Positions 20,822-29,295 of a stretch of 64,000 bases of DNA are shown here, in pieces. Origin of the DNA: Blautia massiliensis (ex Durand et al. 2017) (GTDB taxonomy: Bacteria > Bacillota > Clostridia > Lachnospirales > Lachnospiraceae); contig NZ_LN913006.1 in NCBI RefSeq assembly GCF_001487165.1, positions 1,115,293-1,179,292 of the forward strand. Direction: 5' to 3'. The first letter of the stretch is position 1. Every line of letters begins with the position of its first letter. The position numbers and the translations under genes were made by a program. Under the pieces are notes generated by a model. The model searched no databases and was not told the DNA's origin. It saw only the letters and a program-made list of their open reading frames with translations.

Positions 20822-22570
20822 ATGAAATTAAAGAAAATGACAGCAGTTTTAGGTGCAACTGCTCTGGTTGTATCTTGCCTTGGAGGATGTGGTTCAAGCA
20901 AGGAGAGTGCATCAACTAGCAAAACTACTGCCAAAAGTTCTGATGATGTAGATATGTCAGAAAAAGTAGATATTTCAATTGGCGGATTGTCACTGTTTGA
21001 TTCTGCAACGACAACCTGGCCGACTGAAGTGATTAAGGCGGTTGAGGAAAAATTTAATTGCACTATTACGGTAAAACCGTATGATCAGGAAAGCCTGAAT
21101 CTGGATCTGTCTGGTGGAAATACCACAGATATTGTACAGATTGCAGATGCAAATATTGAAGGTGTCTTAAAAGGAAAGCATGCAGTAAATCTGTTGGATT
21201 ATAAAAATATTGCGCCAAATATCTTTTCAGACGACATGAATTATAGAAACACAATTATGCAGAACTTTAAGAGTGATGGCGATGATACGCAATACTTCGT
21301 TACTCCGCATGTAGTTACAGACAATGCCGAGAAAAATTATGGTTCTGTAATTCCGACAGGCTATGTAGTTCGTTGGGATTTATATAAGCAGATAGGATGC
21401 CCAGAAATTAACAACGATGATGATTATATCGAGGCATTAAAAGCGATGAAAGAGATCTATCCAAAAACAGAGGATGGCTTAGAAACCTATGCAATGAGTG
21501 CCTATAATGATTCGGATCTTCATACTTATTTCTTCAAAGGATGCCTGGGAGAAGGATATGTAAACCTTGAGGATGGTCTGTATGTCCAAGATGCAAAAAC
21601 TAATGATTTAGTAGTGGATGTTTATGATAAAGACGAAGATGTAAAAACTCCATTCTGGTCAGGTGTGGAATTCTATAATAAACTTTACAGAGAAGGCCTG
21701 CTGGATCCGGATAATTTCATTACCCAGGGTGAAGATCTCACAGAAAAATATACAAAAGGTCAGTATCTTGGTGGAACTGTAAACTGGTTCTATGGAACTT
21801 ATAATACAAATAACAAGGGAACAGACAAGGAATACATTGCGTTACCATCTAAACTGGGATGGGTCAATGAGCCAAACAAAGCCGGATGGACAGGAAAATA
21901 TCTGTTTGTGTCCTCTCATTCACCAAATATTGAAAGAGCAGTTATGGTACTTGATTATCTGCAGAGCAGTGAGTTTGCCAGAAGTGCAGAATCTGGTATT
22001 GAGGGACGTTGGGAAAAAGGCGATGATGGAAAACCTCATTTAACAGAGGATACAATGAGCATGAAGACTGACAGCAGCCGTACAGATGAATGGAAAGCAA
22101 GCGGCATCAGCGATAGTGGTACAGATAATCTTGTTGGATGGGATTACAATGATGTATTACCAGATGGTGGTCTTGTAAATCTTTGGAATGATGAAGACGT
22201 CATGAAAGCGAACCTTACCACAGCTGAGCAGGATCTCTGTAAACAGTTTGATATTGATTTACCAAGCGATCTTCTGAAGAAGCGTATCGAGGATGGCACA
22301 AGCATGGATCTTAGTGATGCTAATCCAACGATTCGTATGTGCCTTGAGATAACACCGAAAAATATTACTCGTATAGACAGCAACTGTATTGAACTTACTG
22401 AAAATGCTCTGCCGGGTCTTGTACAGGCAGAATCCGATGAAGCTTTCCAGTCTGCAAAGGAAGCCTTATTACAGCAGCTTGCAGACGCTGGCGTAGAAGA
22501 GTCTATTGAATGGTGGCAGAATGCATGGGAGACTTCAAAGAGTTCAATTGACAAGCTGGAAAGCAAATAA
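20822..22570 (+). CDS. Extracellular sugar-binding lipoprotein of an ABC importer
   Basis: 582 residues. The N-terminus is a lipoprotein signal (KMTAVLGATALVVSCLGGCG) with lipobox LGGC, so the mature protein starts at Cys22 anchored outside. The length and the motif WTGKYLFVSSHSPNIERAV fit the large (LplA-like, CUT1) solute-binding proteins used with YesM/YesN systems. Two permease genes follow at once and no ATPase gene is present, as is common because a shared MsmK-type ATPase serves many CUT1 importers. Ligand unknown; the locus suggests lacto-N- or galacto-N-type oligosaccharides. Confidence 0.9.
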   Translation: MKLKKMTAVLGATALVVSCLGGCGSSKESASTSKTTAKSSDDVDMSEKVDISIGGLSLFDSATTTWPTEVIKAVEEKFNCTITVKPYDQESLNLDLSGGNTTDIVQIADANIEGVLKGKHAVNLLDYKNIAPNIFSDDMNYRNTIMQNFKSDGDDTQYFVTPHVVTDNAEKNYGSVIPTGYVVRWDLYKQIGCPEINNDDDYIEALKAMKEIYPKTEDGLETYAMSAYNDSDLHTYFFKGCLGEGYVNLEDGLYVQDAKTNDLVVDVYDKDEDVKTPFWSGVEFYNKLYREGLLDPDNFITQGEDLTEKYTKGQYLGGTVNWFYGTYNTNNKGTDKEYIALPSKLGWVNEPNKAGWTGKYLFVSSHSPNIERAVMVLDYLQSSEFARSAESGIEGRWEKGDDGKPHLTEDTMSMKTDSSRTDEWKASGISDSGTDNLVGWDYNDVLPDGGLVNLWNDEDVMKANLTTAEQDLCKQFDIDLPSDLLKKRIEDGTSMDLSDANPTIRMCLEITPKNITRIDSNCIELTENALPGLVQAESDEAFQSAKEALLQQLADAGVEESIEWWQNAWETSKSSIDKLESK

Positions 22571-22586
22571 AGAAGGGAGCATGCTT

Positions 22587-23501
22587 ATGAACCGGAAAAG
22601 GGCATTGGTGGAAAAAGCACCGAAAGATTATAAATTGCTTTGGATGGCAATGCCATTTATCGTCATAGTCTTTTTGTTTAGCTATGTTCCGATTTTTGGA
22701 TGGATTTATTCATTTTTTGATTATGTACCTGGAGTAAGTATTTTTGATTGCGATTTTGTTGGCCTGGATTATTTTAAACTGATTTTTAATGATGACAATG
22801 TATTACGATCATTGAAAAATACATTTATTTTCGCACTTATTAACATTTGTTTGACACCGTTGCCAATGTTTATGGCTATTTTGCTTAATGAATTAAGAAA
22901 TGGCCCAATCAAGAAATTTACGCAGACCTTTACAACCCTCCCCAATTTCATCAGCTGGGTCATTATATTTTCCCTCGCTACAGCATTGTTCGCCTCTGAT
23001 GGAATTGTAACAGGTTTGGCAACAGCATTGGGAATTGGAGATGCTTCCAATTCCCTGCTGGGCTCAAATGAAGCAGTATATTGGTTTCAGTCCTTCCTGT
23101 TGCAATGGAAAACATTGGGATGGAACTCCATTATCTATATGGCAGCTATTTCGGGAATTGACCAGGAACAGTATGAAGCAGCAAGGGTAGATGGAGCTGG
23201 ATATCTTCAATGTGCTCTTCATGTAACATTACCTGCAATGATGGAGACCTTTGTGGTGTTATTCATTTTGAATGTAGGTAACTTCCTTAACACAGGATAT
23301 GAACAGTATCTTCTGTTTAAGAACTCACTAACAGCACCAAATATCGAGGTTCTCGATCTTTACACTTACAGGATTGGTCTTCAGAATATGGACTATTCTT
23401 ATGGTGTGGCCATCAGCGTTGTGAAGTCTCTTGTAAGTATCTCGTTGGTTGTGGTAGCAAATCTGGTTGCCAAAAAGATCAGAGGCAAAGCAGTTATCTA
23501 A
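22587..23501 (+). CDS. ABC sugar transporter permease (LplB-like)
   Basis: 304 residues with six predicted membrane helices (first MAMPFIVIVFLFSYVPIFGW). The binding-protein-dependent transport signature EAARVDGAGYLQCALHVTLP (about 220-240) docks with the ATPase. ATG 22587 is chosen because GAAGGGAG lies 7-8 bp before it; another ATG two codons earlier is too close. It partners the permease encoded 13 bp downstream. Confidence 0.92.
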   Translation: MNRKRALVEKAPKDYKLLWMAMPFIVIVFLFSYVPIFGWIYSFFDYVPGVSIFDCDFVGLDYFKLIFNDDNVLRSLKNTFIFALINICLTPLPMFMAILLNELRNGPIKKFTQTFTTLPNFISWVIIFSLATALFASDGIVTGLATALGIGDASNSLLGSNEAVYWFQSFLLQWKTLGWNSIIYMAAISGIDQEQYEAARVDGAGYLQCALHVTLPAMMETFVVLFILNVGNFLNTGYEQYLLFKNSLTAPNIEVLDLYTYRIGLQNMDYSYGVAISVVKSLVSISLVVVANLVAKKIRGKAVI

Positions 23502-23514
23502 AGGAGAGACAATT

Positions 23515-24426
23515 ATGGGCAAAATGAAAATTAAAACTTCACCATCAAGAAAAGCATTTCTTGTGTTTGATTCTTTGCTGATGATACTGCTTGCACTGGT
23601 TTGTATTTATCCGTTTTGGTACGTGTTATGCTATTCATTCAGTGACACAACAGCAGCATCTGTAAATCCTCCTGTGATACTTCCGTCTGGATTTACACTC
23701 AGTAACTATAAAGAAATTCTCACACTGAAGGGTTTCTTTCCGGCATTAGGAATGTCTGTGCTGAGAACAGTAGTAGGAACGGGGTTATCCGTATTCTGCT
23801 GTTCATTCCTTGCTTATCTTTTCACAAAAGATAAAATGCCGGCAAGAAAGATATTATATCGTTTTGTTGTATTTACCATGTATATTAGTGGTGGTATGAT
23901 CGCAACATATATTGTAATAAAATCCTATGGATTGTTAAACAATTTCTGGGTATATATTTTACCTACAATGATTTCAGCCTACAATATGATATTGATCAAA
24001 ACATACATAGAACAGCTTCCTCCAGCACTGGAAGAATCTGCTGCTCTGGATGGGGCCGGATATATAACCTGCTTTTTCAAAATTATACTTCCACTTTGCA
24101 AACCAATCATTGCAACAGTTGTAGTCTTTGTTGCTGTAGGCCAGTGGAACTCATGGTTTGATAATCATATTTATACTCGTGCCAATGAATCACTGACAAC
24201 ATTACAGTACTTATTGTATAACTATCTCAATGAGGCACAAAGACTGGCAGAACAGTTAAAGACTGCATCCAGTGGAGCTGATATGACGCAGGCAATGGCG
24301 GCTATTTCTCCAAAAGGAATTCGTATGACAATAACTGTCCTGGCTTCCTTACCAATTTTTGCATTATATCCATTTATGCAGAAATATTTCTCAAAAGGTA
24401 TTATGGTCGGAGCGGTTAAAGGCTGA
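23515..24426 (+). CDS. ABC sugar transporter permease (YtcP/AraQ-like)
   Basis: 303 residues with six predicted membrane helices (LLMILLALVCIYPFWYVLCY first) and the docking loop ESAALDGAGYITCFFKIILP near 190-210. AAAGGAGAG precedes ATG 23515; an earlier frame extension from 23467 lies inside the upstream gene and has no such site. Forms the heterodimeric channel with the previous permease. A terminator follows. Confidence 0.92.
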   Translation: MGKMKIKTSPSRKAFLVFDSLLMILLALVCIYPFWYVLCYSFSDTTAASVNPPVILPSGFTLSNYKEILTLKGFFPALGMSVLRTVVGTGLSVFCCSFLAYLFTKDKMPARKILYRFVVFTMYISGGMIATYIVIKSYGLLNNFWVYILPTMISAYNMILIKTYIEQLPPALEESAALDGAGYITCFFKIILPLCKPIIATVVVFVAVGQWNSWFDNHIYTRANESLTTLQYLLYNYLNEAQRLAEQLKTASSGADMTQAMAAISPKGIRMTITVLASLPIFALYPFMQKYFSKGIMVGAVKG

Positions 24427-24432
24427 TCATTA

Positions 24433-24475
24433 AAATCCCTGGCACTCGGATTGTAACGGATGTCAGGGATTTTTA
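24433..24475 (+). terminator. Intrinsic terminator after the importer genes
   Basis: AAATCCCTGGCACTCG and CGGATGTCAGGGATTT form the stem, followed by a T-rich tail. Confidence 0.8.
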
Positions 24476-24596
24476 TTTTACGAAAGATAAAAAAATACAT
24501 GGATATTACCAAGTCAGTATTTTTATAGATACTGTAGGAAACGGAACTCCGCAGAACCGGACTCTGCAACAAGGGATAACGGGAGATTACAGAATA

Positions 24597-25052
24597 ATGT
24601 TAAATAATTATGATTTTATGAATGATGACGAAATGAACTATATACAGGCCTGCCTGGAATTTGCTGCACAGTTAGGGCAGATTGCTGATGACACTCTGGA
24701 AGCAGTAGAACGCAGACGCATATTGGAAAATGAAAAAAGAAAAGAACTTCTTGAAAAAGGAATTACTGTTTATGGTCTGAGTAATTTCTCAGTGCCTGCA
24801 TATATACAGTATGAGCTGACAAGATTCCGACTGGATTTTGTCGCAGAGAAAGCTTTGATCAAAAGAAGTTATAATTATTCAATGATTACTTCCAAAGACA
24901 TGGTTTCATTTTGGAATGAGCATCGGGAACTGTTTACCCGTTACCAGGGTGACAGTTTTTCCTATGATGAAGTTGCCATGGTAATAAGGAAACGGATACG
25001 GGAGAAGGAATATGAGCAGGAAATTCAAAACATATTACGTAAGCAGCATTAA
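24597..25052 (+). CDS. Probable helper subunit (I) of a two-part GH136 lacto-N-biosidase
   Basis: 151 residues, all-helical by composition, without signal peptide. The C-terminal half (SKDMVSFWNEHRELFTRYQG, YDEVAMVIRKRIREKEYEQE) resembles chaperone-like helical segments. It overlaps by 41 bp the gene for a right-handed beta-helix protein, which is in turn next to GH112. In several gut Clostridia the GH136 enzyme is split into a helical N-terminal partner and a beta-helix catalytic partner encoded in this order; size and order match. Function is inferred from context and layout; by itself the sequence is uncharacterised. Confidence 0.55.
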   Translation: MLNNYDFMNDDEMNYIQACLEFAAQLGQIADDTLEAVERRRILENEKRKELLEKGITVYGLSNFSVPAYIQYELTRFRLDFVAEKALIKRSYNYSMITSKDMVSFWNEHRELFTRYQGDSFSYDEVAMVIRKRIREKEYEQEIQNILRKQH

Positions 25053-26313
25053 TGGAGATGACTGTAAGAATGGTGAAACACCGGAAACAGCATTTGGATC
25101 CCTGGACAGGATTAATAATCTGGAATTAAACCCAGGTGATCGTGTTTTACTGGAAAGAGGATCTGTTTTTGAAAACCAGTACCTGCATATAAAGGGCAAA
25201 GGAACCAGATCTGACAGAATTGAAATCGGTACTTATGGAGAAGGAACCATGCCGTGCATTCATTCAAATGGCAGCGGAATATGGTATCAGGATTATGGCA
25301 CACCTCTGGATTCGCCATCTCATGTATATAAAGGAGAAGTATCATCTGCCTTACTTCTTTATGATGTGGAATATATTTTGGTTCATGATCTGATCATAAC
25401 AAACTCATCTCCATACACAAACATAGAAGAATATGCGGCACCACACAAAATGGACAGAACCGGCATTGCTGTAGTGGCGAAAAACGGTGGAACACTTCAT
25501 GACATCACCATACGAGATGTATGGGTTCATGATGTTACAGGAAACGTTTATAACAAGCATATGAACAATGGCGGTATTTATATGACTGCCTTAACACCGG
25601 ACAATGAAGAAAAAACAGGAGTCGCAAGATATGACGGGATCACTGTAGAGAATTGTACTGTGTGGAGAGTCAGCCGGTGGGGAATTGCTGTGGGATATAC
25701 TTATCAGCATCAGAAGTTTTCCGGGGTAGAGCTTGATGAAGAAACTTTCAGGAAATACGGACATGAGAATATAATCATACGCAATTGCTATGTCAGCCAG
25801 GCAGGAGGAGATGCCATTACTCCTATGTATTCCCTTGAGCCATTGACAGAACATAATATTGCAGATAGCTGTGCAAAAGAGATGAATGATTCTGTGTATC
25901 GATATCCGGAAGACAGAATGGGAAAGGTAGCGGCTGCCATATGGCCATGGAAATGTAAAAATGCCCGGTTCTGTTACAATGAAGTTACAGATACCAGACT
26001 GAACCAGGATGGTATGGCATATGATGCAGATTCCGGAGATGGTACCTTATATGAGTATAATTCCAGCCGGTCAAATGAGGGCGGTTGCATTATGTTCTGT
26101 ATGGAGGAAGCTGTTCATAATATCTTCCGTAAAAATATCAGTTATGATGATCTGGGAGGGATTATCAGTCCGGCATGTAATCCGGATGCCCTTGTGACTG
26201 AAAATGAATTCTATATGAGACGTGAAGTTCCACTGATAAGGGAAAGTATGCAGGATGGGACAGTTACTTTAAAAAATAATAAAATTACAATAATCAAGGA
26301 GGACGGAAAGTAA
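25012..26313 (+). CDS. Probable GH136 lacto-N-biosidase, beta-helix catalytic subunit
   Basis: 433 residues. Starts TYYVSSINGDDCKNGETPET AFGSLDRIN and LNPGDRVLLERGSVF, the opening of right-handed beta-helix glycan enzymes, followed by parallel beta-helix repeats. The motif QDGMAYDADSGDG then SSRSNEGGCIMF holds Asp333 and Asp340; a seven-residue gap matches the catalytic pair I recall for GH136. Such enzymes release lacto-N-biose from lacto-N-tetraose. No signal peptide, so action is probably intracellular. ATG 25012 has GGGAGAAGG before it. The GH112 gene follows after 1 bp. Alternative: another beta-helix hydrolase or lyase. Confidence 0.65.
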   Translation: MSRKFKTYYVSSINGDDCKNGETPETAFGSLDRINNLELNPGDRVLLERGSVFENQYLHIKGKGTRSDRIEIGTYGEGTMPCIHSNGSGIWYQDYGTPLDSPSHVYKGEVSSALLLYDVEYILVHDLIITNSSPYTNIEEYAAPHKMDRTGIAVVAKNGGTLHDITIRDVWVHDVTGNVYNKHMNNGGIYMTALTPDNEEKTGVARYDGITVENCTVWRVSRWGIAVGYTYQHQKFSGVELDEETFRKYGHENIIIRNCYVSQAGGDAITPMYSLEPLTEHNIADSCAKEMNDSVYRYPEDRMGKVAAAIWPWKCKNARFCYNEVTDTRLNQDGMAYDADSGDGTLYEYNSSRSNEGGCIMFCMEEAVHNIFRKNISYDDLGGIISPACNPDALVTENEFYMRREVPLIRESMQDGTVTLKNNKITIIKEDGK

Positions 26314-26314
26314 G

Positions 26315-28480
26315 ATGACTCAGAGAAAAGGCAGAGTAACAATACCAACAGATCTGGATGTGGTTCCACAGACACTGGAAATGTTAGATAAATGGGGAGC
26401 TGATGCAATAAGAGACTGCGATGGAACAGAGTTTCCGGAAAAACTCAAAAATACAGGAGCAAAAATTTATGCTACGTATTATACAACCCGAAAAGATAAT
26501 AAGTGGGCAAAAGAAAATTCAGATGAAATACAGCAGATGTATATTATGACGTCATTCCATACAGCTGTTTCAGATACACTTGAGATACATCTCATGGATC
26601 ATCTCTATCCGGACATGCTTGCTGTGAACACAAGAGATGACATTCAGAGATGGTGGGAAGTAATTGATCGTACTACCAGTGAAACAGTTGATACAAAATA
26701 TTGGTCTTATGATGAAAAGAGCGGAAATGTTGTTATACATCCTTCAATTGCATTCCATGAATATACCGTAAGTTTTCTGGCTTATATCATGTGGGATCCT
26801 GTACATATGTATAATGCAGTTGTCAATGAATGGAAAGATGTTGAACCACAGATTACTTTTGATGTACGGCAGCCCAAGACAAAAGCACATTCTATGTTGC
26901 GGCTCAGAAAATTCCTTGAAAACCATGATTATGTAGATGTCGTAAGATTTACTACATTTTTTCACCAGTTTACCCTGATCTTTGACGAACTGGCAAGAGA
27001 AAAATATGTTGACTGGTTTGGTTATTCAGCCTCCGTCAGTCCTTATATCCTGGAACAGTTTGAAAAGGAAGTTGGATATAAATTCCGCCCGGAATTTATC
27101 ATCGATCAGGGATATATGAATAATACATATCGTATTCCTTCAAAAGAATTTCAGGATTTCCAGGCTTTCCAGAGAAGAGAAGTGGCTAAACTGGCTAAAG
27201 AGATGGTTGATATTGTTCATGAGTATGGAAAAGAAGCCATGATGTTTATGGGTGACCACTGGATCGGTATGGAACCATTTATGGATGAATTTGCATCTAT
27301 TGGATTGGATGCGGTTGTAGGAAGTGTGGGAAATGGAGCAACCCTGCGTTTGTTCAGCGATATCAAGAATGTTAAATATACAGAAGGAAGATTTCTTCCG
27401 TATTTCTTTCCAGATACATTCCATGAGGGTGGAGATCCGGTAAAGGAAGCAAAAGTGAACTGGGTAACAGCAAGGAGAGCCATTCTGAGAAGCCCGATTC
27501 AGAGAATCGGATATGGCGGATACCTGAAACTTGCTCTGGAATTTCCGGATTTTGTGCAGTATATCCAGGAGGTTTGTGATGAATTCCGTACTTTATATGA
27601 TAATATTCAGGGAACTACTCCGTATTGTGTGAAACGTGTAGCAGTTCTGAATTGCTGGGGTAAAATGCGTTCCTGGGGAAATCACATGGTACATCATGCG
27701 ATTTATTACAAGCAGAATTATTCTTATTTTGGAATTATAGAGGCATTAAGTGGTGCACCGTTTGATGTATCCTTTATTAGCTTTGATGATATCCGTGAAA
27801 ACAGAGAACTGTTGAAAAATTTTGATGTGATCATTAACGTAGGAGATGCAGACACTGCACAGACAGGTGGCGAAAACTGGATTGATGAAACAATCAGTAC
27901 TGCCATCAGAGAATTTGTCTATAATGGTGGAGGATTTATAGGAGTAGGGGAACCAGCTGCTCATCAGTGGCAGGGTAAATTCTTCCAGTTGGATGATATC
28001 CTTGGTGTAGAAGAAGAACGAGGATTCAACTTAAATACTGATAAATATAACTGGGATGAGCATAGAGATCACTTTATCCTTCAGGATACAGAGGGCGATG
28101 TTGATTTTGGTGAAGGCAAGAAAAATATTTTTGCATTGCCGGAAACAGAAATTCTGATCCATAAAAATCAGGAAGTACAGATGGCTGTAAAGACCTTTGG
28201 AAAAGGACGAGGTGTTTATATCAGTGGTCTTCCATATAGCTTCGAGAATAGCCGTGTACTTTATAGAGCAGTTCTCTGGTCAGCATCTGCTGAGAAGGAA
28301 CTTTATTGCTGGTATTCTTCAAATTATAATGTTGAGGTTCATGCATATGTTAAAAATAAGAAATACTGTGTTGTGAACAATACTTATGAACCGCAGGATA
28401 CAACGGTATACATCGGAGATGGAAGCAGTTTTGAACTTCATATGGAACCAAACGAGATTAAATGGTATCAAATTCAGTGA
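26315..28480 (+). CDS. 1,3-beta-galactosyl-N-acetylhexosamine phosphorylase, GH112
   Basis: 721 residues, the normal length for GH112. It phosphorolyses lacto-N-biose or galacto-N-biose to galactose-1-phosphate and GlcNAc or GalNAc. Characteristic stretches are GRVTIPTDLDVVPQTLEMLD, GADAIRDCDGTEFPE, VVRFTTFFHQFTLIFDELA and FMGDHWIGMEPFMDEF. The C-terminal glutamine-amidotransferase-like domain has VAVLNCWGKMRSWGNHMVHH and GGGFIGVGEP. Cytosolic. AAGGAGGACGG lies upstream, and it starts 1 bp after the beta-helix gene. The kinase and Leloir genes that usually complete the pathway are not in the window. Confidence 0.95.
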   Translation: MTQRKGRVTIPTDLDVVPQTLEMLDKWGADAIRDCDGTEFPEKLKNTGAKIYATYYTTRKDNKWAKENSDEIQQMYIMTSFHTAVSDTLEIHLMDHLYPDMLAVNTRDDIQRWWEVIDRTTSETVDTKYWSYDEKSGNVVIHPSIAFHEYTVSFLAYIMWDPVHMYNAVVNEWKDVEPQITFDVRQPKTKAHSMLRLRKFLENHDYVDVVRFTTFFHQFTLIFDELAREKYVDWFGYSASVSPYILEQFEKEVGYKFRPEFIIDQGYMNNTYRIPSKEFQDFQAFQRREVAKLAKEMVDIVHEYGKEAMMFMGDHWIGMEPFMDEFASIGLDAVVGSVGNGATLRLFSDIKNVKYTEGRFLPYFFPDTFHEGGDPVKEAKVNWVTARRAILRSPIQRIGYGGYLKLALEFPDFVQYIQEVCDEFRTLYDNIQGTTPYCVKRVAVLNCWGKMRSWGNHMVHHAIYYKQNYSYFGIIEALSGAPFDVSFISFDDIRENRELLKNFDVIINVGDADTAQTGGENWIDETISTAIREFVYNGGGFIGVGEPAAHQWQGKFFQLDDILGVEEERGFNLNTDKYNWDEHRDHFILQDTEGDVDFGEGKKNIFALPETEILIHKNQEVQMAVKTFGKGRGVYISGLPYSFENSRVLYRAVLWSASAEKELYCWYSSNYNVEVHAYVKNKKYCVVNNTYEPQDTTVYIGDGSSFELHMEPNEIKWYQIQ

Positions 28481-28487
28481 TGAATCT

Positions 28488-28512
28488 GTCTGGCACAGGG
28501 TCACCAGACGTT
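28488..28512 (+). other. Small hairpin between GH112 and nagB
   Basis: GTCTGG and CCAGAC pair around a 10-base loop just before the nagB ribosome site; too short and without T run for a terminator, possibly an mRNA processing or translation element. Confidence 0.3.
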
Positions 28513-28525
28513 CAGGAGGGTATAT

Positions 28526-29251
28526 ATGGTTATTTACAAAGGAAAAGACTATAAGGATGTTAGCAGAAAAGCAGCAAATATTATGTCCGCACAGATTATC
28601 ATGAATCCTAGATCAGTGCTGGGCTTAGCAACTGGTTCAACACCAGTGGGTATGTATCAACAGTTGATCGAATGGTATAAAAAAGGGGATCTTGATTTTT
28701 CAAAAATTACTACTGTAAATTTGGATGAATATAAAGGTTTGTCTCCAGACAATGATCAGAGTTACCGATATTTTATGGATCAAAATTTATTGGACCATAT
28801 AAATATTGAAAAATCCCATACATATGTTCCGGACGGAATGGATGCAGACAGTGAGCATGCCTGTAAAGAATATGACAAGATAATTTCCATGGTGGGTGGG
28901 ATTGATATGCAGCTTCTTGGAATTGGAGGAAATGGTCATATTGGATTCAATGAACCTGGAGTAGCATTTGAAAAAGAAACGCATTGTGTAAATCTTACAG
29001 AAAGTACTATCAAGGCAAATGCCCGTTTTTTTAAGAGCATAGATGATGTACCGAAGCAGGCGTATACTATGGGAATTAAGAATATCATGTCCGCAAAGAA
29101 AATATTATTGATTGCTACCGGTTCATCTAAGGCAAAAGCTATTTATGATTCCCTTTACGGACCGATTACTCCAAATGTACCGGCTTCAATTCTTCAGCTT
29201 CATCCCGATGTAACTATAGTTGCAGATGAAGACGCATTACAACTTTTATGA
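28526..29251 (+). CDS. nagB: Glucosamine-6-phosphate deaminase
   Basis: 241 residues. It converts glucosamine-6-phosphate to fructose-6-phosphate and ammonia. Conserved blocks are LGLATGSTPVGMYQQLIEWY, VNLDEYKGL with the catalytic Asp, and GIGGNGHIGFNEPG with the catalytic His. AGGAGGG lies before ATG 28526. Placed directly after GH112, it channels the GlcNAc released from lacto-N-biose into glycolysis after phosphorylation and deacetylation by enzymes encoded elsewhere. Confidence 0.95.
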   Translation: MVIYKGKDYKDVSRKAANIMSAQIIMNPRSVLGLATGSTPVGMYQQLIEWYKKGDLDFSKITTVNLDEYKGLSPDNDQSYRYFMDQNLLDHINIEKSHTYVPDGMDADSEHACKEYDKIISMVGGIDMQLLGIGGNGHIGFNEPGVAFEKETHCVNLTESTIKANARFFKSIDDVPKQAYTMGIKNIMSAKKILLIATGSSKAKAIYDSLYGPITPNVPASILQLHPDVTIVADEDALQLL

Positions 29252-29295
29252 AAATAGTACAGATAACATAATGTTAATATAGGAGGATAACACGA

